Shown: positions 1 through 8,184 of the stretch, piece by piece
How the letters are laid out: each line of letters starts with the position of its first letter
Numbering within the stretch: position 1 is the first letter of the stretch
The notes under the pieces: generated by a model
Told to the model about the DNA's origin: nothing
Databases searched by the model: none
The model's input: only the letters and a program-made list of their open reading frames with translations
Assembly (NCBI GenBank): GCA_963422445.2
Contig: OY729512.2
Coordinates: 3,906,001 to 3,970,000 of the forward strand
Origin: G963422445 sp963422445
GTDB taxonomy: Bacteria > Pseudomonadota > Alphaproteobacteria > Thalassobaculales > Thalassobaculaceae
Direction of reading: 5' to 3'
DNA: 64,000 nucleotides
Made by a program: the position numbers and the translations under genes

Positions 1-1
1 C

Positions 2-193
2 GTCCTGATGGCGGAGGTTGCGGATAGTCTCGGTCCGGACAACCATGCCGCCGCGGTCGAGCTTGCCAGCATACCGGACCAGATTCGTGGTTACGGTCAT
101 GTCAAGGATCGTCATGCGGCAGCGAAATCCCGCAAGAAACAGGCGCTGACATTGTTCCGTAACCCCGATCTCAGACGAACCGAGGCCGCTTAG
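2..193 (+). CDS. Indolepyruvate ferredoxin oxidoreductase-like protein, C-terminal end (partial)
   Basis: The open frame enters from the left edge and stops at 191-193, giving only the last ~63 residues. The segment with 'ELASIPDQIRGYGHVKDR' matches, from memory of the family, the extreme C-terminus of fused indolepyruvate/2-oxoacid ferredoxin oxidoreductases, which decarboxylate aryl-pyruvates to acyl-CoA in the cytoplasm and pass electrons to ferredoxin. No catalytic domain (thiamine diphosphate or Fe-S) lies in the window, so the call depends on this tail alone. The next gene begins 7-19 bases downstream on the same strand, depending on its start codon. Confidence 0.7.
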   Translation, partial: VLMAEVADSLGPDNHAAAVELASIPDQIRGYGHVKDRHAAAKSRKKQALTLFRNPDLRRTEAA

Positions 194-200
194 CGAGTTT

Positions 201-971
201 GTGACATCGGGAATGCGCTTCTTCGCCAAACCGGTCCTGATCCGTATTCTGGTCTTGATTCTGGTGCTGTTTTTCATTCCGTTGGCCGTGAGTTACGCCG
301 CCAGACAAGCGGACAGAGCCTTGCACTGGAGTGAAGCACGACGTGACAGCAGCCGGCAGGCGCCGGATCCGGCGGCCGAGCGGGAGCCGGTTGTGCAAGT
401 CTATGCGGCGCGCGCCTGGGGCTGGCGGGGCGCATTCGGGGTTCATACCTGGATTGCGGCCAAGCGCCGCGATGCCACGCATTATGTTCGCCATGAAGTC
501 ATGGGTTGGGGCGTTCGTTATGGCAGAAAGGCCGTACGGGTCGGTCCCGGAACGCCTGATGCCTACTGGTATGGATCGCGCCCGATGTTGCTGGTCGATA
601 TTCGCGGCCCGCATGTCGAAGCCATGATCGACCAGATCCGTGATGCGGCGGAGCGTTATCCCTTTGGTGACCGCTATGTGGTCTGGCCCGGCCCGAACAG
701 CAACACGTTCACTGCGTTTGTTGCGCGTGAGGTTCCGGACTTGCGGCTGGATCTGCCGCCGACCGCCATCGGGAAGGATTATCTTGCGGGATGGAATCCG
801 GTTGCGAAGGCGCCCAGCGGGACCGGGTTCCAGCTTTCGTTCGGCGGTCTGCTCGGGATCATGCTGGCGGCCGAGGAAGGTTTCGAAATCAATTTTTTCG
901 GTCTCACATTCGGTATCGACGCCAATCCACCGGCTTTGAAACTGCCCGGGCTTGGCCGTATCGGTGGTTGA
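201..971 (+). CDS. DUF3750 family membrane-anchored protein
   Basis: A 256-residue protein of unknown function. Residues ~8-32 form a strong hydrophobic segment (ILVLILVLFFIPLAV), so it is probably anchored in the inner membrane with the rest in the periplasm. The body carries the DUF3750 hallmarks: 'VYAARAWGWRGAFGVHTWIA', then 'YRYEVMGWGVR'-like text and 'WYGSRP', followed by 'WPGPNSNTF'. These aromatic, Gly-rich motifs suggest an enzyme-like fold, but no reaction is established. Two starts are possible, GTG at 201 or ATG at 213. The ATG leaves a shorter N-tail before the membrane segment and may be the true one. The gene closely follows the oxidoreductase end and may be co-transcribed. Confidence 0.8.
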   Translation: MTSGMRFFAKPVLIRILVLILVLFFIPLAVSYAARQADRALHWSEARRDSSRQAPDPAAEREPVVQVYAARAWGWRGAFGVHTWIAAKRRDATHYVRHEVMGWGVRYGRKAVRVGPGTPDAYWYGSRPMLLVDIRGPHVEAMIDQIRDAAERYPFGDRYVVWPGPNSNTFTAFVAREVPDLRLDLPPTAIGKDYLAGWNPVAKAPSGTGFQLSFGGLLGIMLAAEEGFEINFFGLTFGIDANPPALKLPGLGRIGG

Positions 972-1097
972 ATCCGAGCCTGTCATGCCAATAGCGTCAA
1001 ATGCCTGTTGTGCGGACCGTAAAATACCTAAGGTAAGGTCAGATCAAGTTGCGTGTGCCATAATTTGCGCAGGAGTCGCGGATTGGATGGTTGAGCC

Positions 1098-2041
1098 ATG
1101 GCCCAGGCAAGTTTTGCGGAACTGGAGCACGACTTGAAGAAGCGTCGGACGCGGCGTGAGTCGTTCCTTGAGAAGATGAACAGGCTGGTTCCCTGGGAGC
1201 GGCTGGAGCGACGGATTGAGCCGTTCTATCCGAAGGCGGGGCGCGGTCGGCGCCCGTATCCGCTGTCGGTGATGCTGCGCGTTCACTGCGTGCAGCTGTT
1301 CTACAATCTGAGCGACCCGGGGATGGAGGACCTGCTCTACGAGGTGGAGTCGGTGAGGCGTTTCGTGGGGCTGCGCCTGACGGCGGCGCTACCCGACGAG
1401 ACCACCATCCTGAACTTCCGGCATCTGTTGGAGAAGCACGGCCTGCGCGAGGGTCTGTTCGAGGAGATCAATGCACACCTGGCGTCGCGCGGCCATCGGC
1501 TGCGCACGGGGAGGATCGTTGACGCGAGCCTCATCGCCGTGCCGTCGTCGCCGAAGAACCGACGCCGCGCACGGGATCCTTGAGAGGCATCAGACGAGGA
1601 AGGGCAAGCAGTGGTCTTTCGGGATGAATGGGTCCATCGGGGTGGACGCCGGGTCGGATCTGGCGCACAGCTTGACGACGACGGCGGCCAACGCAAGCGA
1701 CGTGACGCAGGCGGGAGCGCTGCTGCATGGCGCTGAGACGACGGCGTGGGGCGACGCAGGCTACCAGGGGGTGGGAGAAGCGTCCCGAGCCGGGATAGCG
1801 GTGTCGAGTGGCGTATGGCGATGAAGCCGGGCCGGCTGCTGGTGGAGAGTGGCGCCGAAGAGGCTGCCGAGAAGCGCAAGGCGTCGGTGCGGGCCAAGGT
1901 GGAGCATCCGTTCCTGTACGTGAAGTGGCACTTCGGCTACGCCAGGGTGCGCTACCGGGGCGTGGCGAAGAACAGGCAGCGCATCGCGTTGCTACTGGGG
2001 TTCTCGAACCTGCTGATCGCCGGCTGCCACGCGACGGGATG
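1098..2041 (+). pseudogene. IS5-type transposase, frameshifted
   Basis: The first ~150 residues (1098-1560) read as an IS5-group DDE transposase: 'FLEKMNRLVPWERLERRIEPFY', then 'RPYPLSVMLRVHCVQLFYNL' and 'LPDETTILNFRHLLE', ending near 'GRIVDASLI' with the first catalytic Asp. Reading then moves to the +1 frame (1580-1790, 'HQTRKGKQWSFGMNGSIGVD') and again to a third frame (1870-2040, 'KASVRAKVEHPFLYVKWHFGY'), which holds the Glu region. At least two frameshifts make it inactive. Terminal repeats were not identified. It is unrelated in sequence to the two IS5 copies at 2.5 and 52.8 kb. Confidence 0.85.
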
Positions 2042-2345
2042 ACAGGGGAGTAGTCTGCCCGCCGCTGGCGGGACGGCGGGGAAGGAGGCGGATCGACGCG
2101 GATATCGCCCGCTCGCTCCGTATCCCGTGACAAGAGCAGCCCCCGGCCTGTCGGCAATATCGTCGAGCTTCAAATCCAAGCCACCTCTCCCCCTCCCCTC
2201 GAAGCCGCAGAGATTAGGGTTGTTCAGACTTTCCCTAATGCATTGATTGTATTTGTAATTCCGGAAGTCGATTGTCGTGTTCCAATCGTCATAGAAGGGC
2301 CGAGAGTGTCTTGACAGCCCGCACAAAGTCCTGAGCCCTACCGTC

Positions 2346-2490
2346 ATGTTCATCCGCAAGACCTCCACCGGCCGCGGCGACGGCGGCGAGCGCTATGCGA
2401 CCTACCGCCTCGTGCACAACGAACGCATCGGTGGAAAGGTCACCGCGTCATCCATCTCAATCTCGGCGCCGCCTTCACCGTGCCTGAGAG
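2346..2490 (+). pseudogene. IS1634-family transposase N-terminal remnant
   Basis: An ATG at 2346 opens 'MFIRKTSTGRGDGGERYATY', continuing with 'RLVHNERIGGKV' and, after a frame change, 'NLGAAFTVPE'. This parallels the start of the complete IS1634-type transposase at 50232 (MYIKATKT...YRLMLSQRVGDRVRHRTLLNLG). Only ~48 residues survive before an IS5-family element begins at 2493. The fragment is dead and marks an older transposon layer beneath the IS5 insertion. The 300 bp before it (2042-2345) hold no gene that I recognise. Confidence 0.65.
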
Positions 2491-2492
2491 CC

Positions 2493-3432
2493 TGACCTAA
2501 AACTGGTTTGGTGATCTCGCATGGTATGTCTTCATGGGTGCACACTCACACCATGGGGGCGCATCATGCCTTGGAACGGACCACCCGGAAGCGGTATAGC
2601 CGCAAGATGGAGCGTTACGAAAGCGATCTGACCGATGCCGAATAGGTCTTGCTGGACCCGCTTCTTCCACTGTCTTGCCGGCTTGGTCGTCCCCGTCAGG
2701 TGGACTTGCGCGAAGTGGTGAACGTGATCGCCTACATGCCCTGAATAGGGTACAGTTGGCGGGCATTACCGAAAGATTTTCCGGTGTTTACGACAGTTCA
2801 GAACTATTTCTACGCGTGTCCCGGTTGGAGGTTCTGGAACAGGTTTGCGCCCGTTTTACGACGCTCGAGCGGCTCCGGTCGGGGCGTAGTGCGGACCCGA
2901 GCGCGGCCATTATCGACAGTCAGAGCGTGACGACGGTCGAAGCGGGCAGCGAGAAATGCAACGACGATGCCGGCAAGACGATCAAGGGCCGCAAGCGTCA
3001 CCTTGCCGTCGACGTCGACGGCAACATACTTGCCGCCCAGGTCCATTCGGCGCATATCCAGGACCGGGATGGCGCTTGTCCCTTGTTGCTGGCGTTGCAG
3101 GCCGGTCAGAACACGGTGCAGACCGTGTTTGCCGACGGTGCCTATGGCGGCGACAAGCTGACAAGCGCGCTCAAGAAAGCGAATTGCCCGATCACTGTGG
3201 AGGTCATCAGCAAACCCAAGAACGCCAAGGGGTTCGTCGTCATATCCCGGCGCTGGGTGGTCGAACGTACCTTCGGATGGCTGCGCCGCTGCCGGCGCCT
3301 CTCCAGAGACTTCGAGCGATCCATCGCCAGCGCCCTCGCTTGGCTCCTGCTGGCTCCAAGCCGTATTCTCATGCGCCGCCTCGGACGCATGCAAGTCACT
3401 GCCACGAATTGATATCATTATGATTCAGATGC
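2493..3432 (+). mobile_element. IS5-family element, decayed copy (right inverted repeat lost)
   Basis: The left terminal repeat TGACCTAAAACTGGTT (2493-2508) differs by one base from the 16-bp repeat of the intact copy at 52758-53715. Similarity to that copy runs to about 3432 and then stops 15-20 bp short of where the right repeat should be. The copy lies inside the IS1634-type remnant. Comparison with the intact copy shows substitutions, small indels and premature stops, so it cannot move by itself. With one end missing it may not be mobilisable even by the transposase supplied from 52.8 kb. Confidence 0.85.
2538..3412 (+). pseudogene. IS5-family transposase (decayed copy)
   Basis: This aligns over its whole length with the 291-residue transposase at 52795-53670. 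The N-terminal third is broken by frameshifts and by a TGG-to-TAG change at ~2645 (the intact copy reads 'AEWVLLDP'). From ~2825 to 3412 an open frame remains and carries the DDE core: 'SAAIIDSQSV' (first Asp), 'VFADGAYGGDK' (second Asp) and 'WVVERTFGWLRRCRRLSRDF' (Glu). Without an intact N-terminus for end binding it is presumed inactive. Confidence 0.85.
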
Positions 3433-3964
3433 TGAAGAGGTGAAGACGCTACTTGTGGACGAGGAGGCGGTGAAGGTTGCGATGCTTCCCGATCCGGCGA
3501 ATGATCACTGTGGTCGTATGTGGCGAGCGCTTCTGCGGCGGATGGTGGTCTTCGTTGATCGAAGACGGCCATGTACGCCGGTTTCTGGAACGCCCCATGG
3601 AAATCGGCGCCGAAAGTTGACCGAAGATTCTTGAAGCCGTGTCGGGTCACTCTGACAACCGCTTTGATGCCCACCGGGCGGACGTGGACCCTTGGACCAA
3701 ATGGGATTCCCTGAAGATGACTCGAGCGCGTGGTATCTGTGGAAATGGGATAGGACGCCTCTGCGACAAATGATTGCGGTGCACGATGGGATTGGTAGGC
3801 GGAGTCGGATTGGGACATCATCGCCCATGGCGCATGCACCCAAGTTGATGCTGCACGCCGACGCTTGTTCAATTGCAGGATCGCACACAGGGTGTCCGGT
3901 CAGGGTGGGAGCACGCGTTGGGTCGAACTCGGGGCCGTCGGGACATCGCATATTGGGAGACGCC
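3433..3964. other. Gene-poor stretch, nothing recognised
   Basis: About 530 bp between the decayed IS5 copy and the DUF262 remnant. Short frames exist on both strands, but none has a recognisable domain, a good ribosome binding site or codon bias like its neighbours. It is probably eroded mobile-element sequence. Confidence 0.5.
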
Positions 3965-4480
3965 ATGACTATCCGGCGCTACTCGGTCAATCAGTATCCG
4001 GTCCAGACGCTGCTGACCTGGAACGAATCCGGCGAGATTACGAGCTCCGAGATACAGCGCCTGTTTGTCTGGAACGCGGCGAAGATGGCGATTTCATCGA
4101 CTCGCTCTATTTCGGCTATCCGGTCGGGTATCTCATCGCATAGCGTAATTCTTCTGTCCGGTTGAAAGACGGAAGCGAATCAGCGGGTAAACGCATCCTG
4201 ATCGACGGCAGCAGCGCGTCACGGCACTCTTGGCGGCCATGCTCGAGCGGCAGATCGTCGACAAGAGCTACAGGAAGGTGCGTATCACGGTCGCGTTCCA
4301 TCCCGGTGAGGAATGGTTCGAGGTAACCAATCCTGTCATCCGACGTGACAGAGCATGGCTTGCCGACATCGCCAACCTGTTTGCGCCCGGCACCAAACAC
4401 TTCGGGTGATCGACGCCTATTGCGAAAACAACGCGGAATCGAACAGGGACGAGATCTACGAATCGCATCAATCATGCATC
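3965..4480 (+). pseudogene. DUF262 (GmrS/BrxU-type) protein, N-terminal remnant
   Basis: Read across two or three frames, the segment gives a classic DUF262 start: 'YSVNQYPVQTLLTWNESGEI' then 'EIQRLFVWNAAK', shifting to 'DFIDSLYFGYPVGYLIA', then 'RLKDGSESAGKRILIDG' and 'KVRITVAFHPGEEWFEV'. DUF262 proteins include the nuclease half of GmrSD type IV restriction enzymes and many defence-island nucleases. The usual '(D/I)DGQQR' motif appears altered to 'IDGSSAS' by a local indel (4201-4220). An in-frame stop lies at ~4141-4143. Only the N-terminal ~170 residues remain, so the gene is dead, but it records a past restriction or defence locus. Confidence 0.75.
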
Positions 4481-4979
4481 AAGAGGGGTCCAGATTCTTG
4501 AAATTGGAGCCAACCATACTCGCCTGCGCCCTGCCGCTCCAATGTCGTGACGCCATCTCCAGCCGGTCGACAGCTATCCAGCCGACGATATCCGGGCCCG
4601 GAATCTGCACATCGCCCGGTTCCATGTTGTCAGGGGGATCCTCAGGCCGACCTTGTCAGAGCCTTCGAGGTGTCGCTTGCCGCGGTCACCCGAGTCGTGC
4701 GTCTGTTTCGAACGGCCGACGCCGAGGAGTTCATCGTTCCACCGAGACTACACCGTCATCGACGCCGCCATGGTCAAGCGCGTGGCGGAATTACTCGCCA
4801 GCGGCATGCGCCGCCGCAGCGAAGGCGCTTGGCATCCTGGCAGTCACACAGCGAAAATTGTCGCGCCGGTGTCATTGCGGTGCCAGAGGTCGCAGTGACT
4901 GGAACCGATCTACCCCGAGAAAAGAACATGTCTTCAAAGTCGGAATGTCAACGTAATATGATCAGCAATACGGGCCAAA
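4481..4979. other. Degenerate coding remnant, unassigned
   Basis: Around 4645-4850 fragments such as 'AFEVSLAAVTRVVRLFRTAD' and 'DAAMVKRVAELLASGMRRR' look like a broken helix-turn-helix region of a recombinase or IS-type protein, but they lie in different frames and no family could be named. No intact gene is seen. The minus-strand ridA gene ends at 4980. Confidence 0.3.
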
Positions 4980-5366
4980 TCATGTCGGCGGAATCTTCGC
5001 TGTCACTTCGAACTCAACCCGCATCTCTTCAGTAGCAAGTCCACAGATCACGGCTGTGTTAGCCGGGCGGGCAGGATCGCAATGCGTCTTGATGATCGGC
5101 TTGATCCGATCAAACTCTTCCCGGGTCGTGACATAGACCCGAATTCGCAACATGTTGTCGAGCCCGGTGCCGGCCTTTTCCAGGGCCGCGCGAATATTGG
5201 TGAACGCCTGTTCCGCCTGTGCTTCGACAGTGGGCGGAAAGGTACCGCTCTCCACATCGAAACCAGTCGTCCCGGAAACGTAAACCGTGTCCCCATCGAC
5301 GACGGCACGGGCATAACCCGCCATTTCCTCGAATGGCGAACCCGAATAAATGCGTTGTCCTATCAT
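4980..5366 (-). CDS. RidA family protein (2-iminoacid/enamine deaminase-like)
   Basis: A 128-residue member of the YjgF/YER057c/UK114 family, close to the family's usual length. The start resembles many members ('GSPFEEMAGYARAVVDGDTV'), with 'YVSGTTGFD' and the trimer-forming 'IRAALEKAGTGLDNMLRIRV'. The typical catalytic Arg region near the C-terminus is only partly matched ('RPANTAVICGLATEEMRVEF'), so this may be one of the RidA subfamilies that do not deaminate 2-aminoacrylate. It is a likely cytoplasmic homotrimer. It lies 28 bp downstream of tag on the same strand and may close that transcript. Confidence 0.85.
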   Translation of the reverse strand: MIGQRIYSGSPFEEMAGYARAVVDGDTVYVSGTTGFDVESGTFPPTVEAQAEQAFTNIRAALEKAGTGLDNMLRIRVYVTTREEFDRIKPIIKTHCDPARPANTAVICGLATEEMRVEFEVTAKIPPT

Positions 5367-5394
5367 TGCCGTTCATCTCCGCCGGTTGTCGCGA

Positions 5395-6036
5395 TCAGTC
5401 CGCTGGACGTATGAAACTCGCCCGCATCGCGTCGATGTCCGGACGCCTGAAACATCCGTCAAGGTGGTCATTGACCAGACCCATCGATTGCATGAAGGCA
5501 TAGCAGGTAGTCGGGCCGACAAAACGCCAGTTGCGCTTTTTCAATGCTCTGGACACGGCCGCGGATTCTGGCGTCGATGCAAATGCCTTCACCGTCGCAT
5601 GATCTATTGCCTCTGGACGACTCTCCGATCCCGGCTCGAAGCTCCAGAAAAATGCCGCCAGAGAACCACAGTCTTCGCGCAATTGAAGTGCGCACCGCGC
5701 GTTATTGATCACGCTTTCAATCTTGCCACGATGGCGCACGATCCCGTCATCGGCGAGCAATCTCTTGACATCGGCATCATTGTAATCGGCAATTTTTTCG
5801 AAATCGAACTGATCGAAACCCGCCCGGAAGTTCTCCCGTTTGCGCAGAATCGTGAGCCAACTCAACCCGGCCTGAAAACCTTCCAAGCAGATTTTCTCGA
5901 ACAAAAGGCGGTCGTCGGCGCAGGGGCGTCCCCATTCTGTATCATGATAATGACGGTAGTCTTCCTTGCCCGCGCACCATCCGCAGCGAATGACACCGTC
6001 AGGACCGGTTTCGATGCCATCCTGGACGGTGCTCAT
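5395..6036 (-). CDS. tag: DNA-3-methyladenine glycosylase I
   Basis: At 213 residues it is slightly longer than E. coli Tag. It removes 3-methyladenine from DNA in base-excision repair. Family signatures are clear: 'IRCGWCAGKEDYRHYHDTEW' with the Cys and His that bind the structural zinc with later residues, 'LLFEKICLEGFQAGLSWLTIL', the base-pocket Glu in 'FEKICLEGFQ', 'RHRGKIESVINNA', and 'FVGPTTCYAFMQSMGLVNDH' with the zinc-binding Cys/His pair. Its ATG overlaps the stop of the isovaleryl-CoA dehydrogenase gene in an ATGA arrangement (6033-6036), so translation is coupled although the functions are unrelated. Confidence 0.95.
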   Translation of the reverse strand: MSTVQDGIETGPDGVIRCGWCAGKEDYRHYHDTEWGRPCADDRLLFEKICLEGFQAGLSWLTILRKRENFRAGFDQFDFEKIADYNDADVKRLLADDGIVRHRGKIESVINNARCALQLREDCGSLAAFFWSFEPGSESRPEAIDHATVKAFASTPESAAVSRALKKRNWRFVGPTTCYAFMQSMGLVNDHLDGCFRRPDIDAMRASFIRPAD

Positions 6037-7205
6037 GCCGTTTCCCGGTAGAGTTCACGCCCGATCAGCATGCGCCGGATCTCACTGGTGCCAGCCCCGA
6101 TCTCGTAGAGTTTGGCGTCCCGCAACAGGCGGCCTGTCGGGTAGTCATTGATATAACCGTTACCGCCAAGGCACTGGATTGCTTCGAGGGCCATCGCCGT
6201 CGCCTTTTCAGCGGAATAGAGAATCGCTCCAGACGCATCCTTGCGGGTAACCTCGCCTCGGTCACAGGCCTTGGCAACGGCATAGACGTAAGCCTTGGCG
6301 GCATTCATCACCACATACATGTCCGCGATCTTGCCCTGCATCAACTGGAATTCGCCGATCGGCTGACCGAACTGAACGCGGTCGTGCATATACGGCAACA
6401 CGACATCCAGACAGGCCTGCATGATACCGAGTGGCCCGCCCGCAAGAACGGCGCGCTCATAGTCGAGGCCGCTCATGAGAACATTGACGCCGCAGTTAAG
6501 GCCGCCAAGCATATTCTCTACCGGGACTTCGCAACCATCGAAAACAAGCTCGCAGGTATTGGACCCCCGCATCCCCATCTTGTCGAGTTTCGGCGATGTC
6601 GAGAATCCCTTCATGCCTTTTTCGATGATGAAGGCCGTGATTCCCCGCTGTTTGGCATCCGGATCGGTCTTGGCGTAAACCACCAGGGTATCCGCGTCAG
6701 GTCCGTTGGTAATCCACATCTTCGAACCGTTCAGGATGTAGCAGTCGCCATGCTTCCGCGCCTGCAATCGCATCCCGACGACGTCAGACCCGGCCCCTGG
6801 TTCGCTCATGGCAAGAGCGCCGACATGCTCGCCTGAAACCAGCTTGGGAAGGTAACGGTGTTTCTGACCTTCAGTGCCGTTCAGACGAATTTGATTGACG
6901 CAAAGATTGGAGTGCGCACCATAACTGAGCCCGACCGCGGCGGACCCACGGCTTATCTCCTCGATGGCAACGACATGTTCCACATACCCCATGCCGGTGC
7001 CGCCATAGTCTTCTTCGACAGTGATCCCGAGAAGACCGAGATCTCCCATCTTGCGCCAGAGATCCGACGGGAAATCGTTCGTCTGATCGATTTCCGAAGC
7101 TCTCGGCGTAATTTCATCAGCTGTGAACGCACGGACGGAAATCCGCAACATATCCACAGCCTCGCCCAGATCGAAATTGAGGTTCGGATAGTCATTCGGA
7201 ATCAT
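6033..7205 (-). CDS. ivd: Isovaleryl-CoA dehydrogenase
   Basis: A 390-residue acyl-CoA dehydrogenase that oxidises isovaleryl-CoA to 3-methylcrotonyl-CoA in leucine catabolism, using FAD and passing electrons to ETF. The catalytic Glu sits at residue 250 in 'GLDYERAVLAGGPLG', the position that separates isovaleryl-CoA from straight-chain enzymes. FAD and substrate motifs follow the family: 'ALAMSEPGAGSDVVGM', 'WITNGPDADTLVVYAKTD', 'QCLGGNGYINDYPTGRLLRD' and the C-terminal 'EIGAGTSEIRRMLIGREL'. The usual partner genes (methylcrotonyl-CoA carboxylase, HMG-CoA lyase) are not in this window. It is transcribed with tag below and perhaps the enoyl-CoA hydratase above (138 bp gap). Confidence 0.93.
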   Translation of the reverse strand: MIPNDYPNLNFDLGEAVDMLRISVRAFTADEITPRASEIDQTNDFPSDLWRKMGDLGLLGITVEEDYGGTGMGYVEHVVAIEEISRGSAAVGLSYGAHSNLCVNQIRLNGTEGQKHRYLPKLVSGEHVGALAMSEPGAGSDVVGMRLQARKHGDCYILNGSKMWITNGPDADTLVVYAKTDPDAKQRGITAFIIEKGMKGFSTSPKLDKMGMRGSNTCELVFDGCEVPVENMLGGLNCGVNVLMSGLDYERAVLAGGPLGIMQACLDVVLPYMHDRVQFGQPIGEFQLMQGKIADMYVVMNAAKAYVYAVAKACDRGEVTRKDASGAILYSAEKATAMALEAIQCLGGNGYINDYPTGRLLRDAKLYEIGAGTSEIRRMLIGRELYRETA

Positions 7206-7343
7206 CAGGTCATTCCCGTTACGGACGATCCTGACAGCAGGCTTTCACGATCTCCGCCGATCGTCAATTGACCGGTAGAGTGATGCTGCCACCGTGGCCT
7301 CAAAAGAACTCCCGGGCACAACGCAGGCCACGTCCTGCCCCGG

Positions 7344-8144
7344 TTACGCACCCTGGAAATTCGGTACCCGGCGTTCGGCGACCGCGCGTACCCCCTCCTT
7401 AAAGTCCTCGGTCTCCCGCAATCGGTTCTGCACGCCCAGTTCGTGATCGGTCGCCGCGCGCACCCGGTCGGCCAGGCCCTGGCGCATCGTCGCGCGGGTC
7501 TCGCCGACGCCAAGCGGCGAGTTTTCGGCAATTTCGGCCGCCAGCGCCTGTGCCGCGCTTCGAACCTCCGCCAGCGGTACCAGCTCGTCGGCCAACCCCC
7601 ACCGATGCGCCTCCTCACCCTTGATACGCCGGCTGGTATAGAACATCAGCGTTGCCCTCTGCTGGCCGATCAGTGCCGGCAGCGTGTGAGTCAGACCGAA
7701 ACCGGGATGGAATCCCAACCGGGTAAAGTTTGCGGCGAACCGCGCTTCCGGGGCCGCGACCCGAAAATCGGGCACCAGAGCCAACCCGAGGCCGCCGCCG
7801 ATGGCGGCACCCTGAATCGCGCCGACGATCGGCGTGCGGGCCGCGAACAGGCGTACCGCCTCGAAATAGAGATGGCCCGAGCGGTCATTCGGATTGGCCT
7901 CGGCGTTCTGATTGGAACTCCTGCCGTCAGAACTGAAATTGGCACCGGCGCAAAAGGATTTGCCGGCCGCGCAGAGAACCACGCAACGCAGGTCCGACGC
8001 CCCGTCGATCGTCTCCATCGCATCAGCAATTTGCTGAATCAGGGCATAGTCGAAGAAATTATGCGGCGGCCTCTGAATTTCGATCGTCGCCACATGCCCG
8101 TCTGTGGTGACTCCAATATCGTCGAATTTCGGGAACTCCGTCAT
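7344..8144 (-). CDS. Enoyl-CoA hydratase/isomerase family protein
   Basis: 266 residues from the chosen start. It has the crotonase fold: 'VVLCAAGKSFCAGANFS' and 'PIVGAIQGAAIGGGLGLALV' form the oxyanion hole and CoA pocket, followed by 'DFRVAAPEARFAANFTRLGF'. The second catalytic acid of hydratases is not obvious at the usual place ('FHPGFGLTHTLPALIG'), so a hydratase, isomerase or CoA-thioester lyase are all possible. The ATG at 8144 is preferred over 8198 because it has a GGAG seven bases upstream and avoids overlap with the preceding synthetase gene, which ends at 8185. It sits between the synthetase and ivd in one minus-strand catabolic cluster. Confidence 0.85.
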   Translation of the reverse strand: MTEFPKFDDIGVTTDGHVATIEIQRPPHNFFDYALIQQIADAMETIDGASDLRCVVLCAAGKSFCAGANFSSDGRSSNQNAEANPNDRSGHLYFEAVRLFAARTPIVGAIQGAAIGGGLGLALVPDFRVAAPEARFAANFTRLGFHPGFGLTHTLPALIGQQRATLMFYTSRRIKGEEAHRWGLADELVPLAEVRSAAQALAAEIAENSPLGVGETRATMRQGLADRVRAATDHELGVQNRLRETEDFKEGVRAVAERRVPNFQGA

Positions 8145-8184
8145 TGCAAATCTCCAGGCCAGGGCCGGACTCGGTCCGGCCGGA

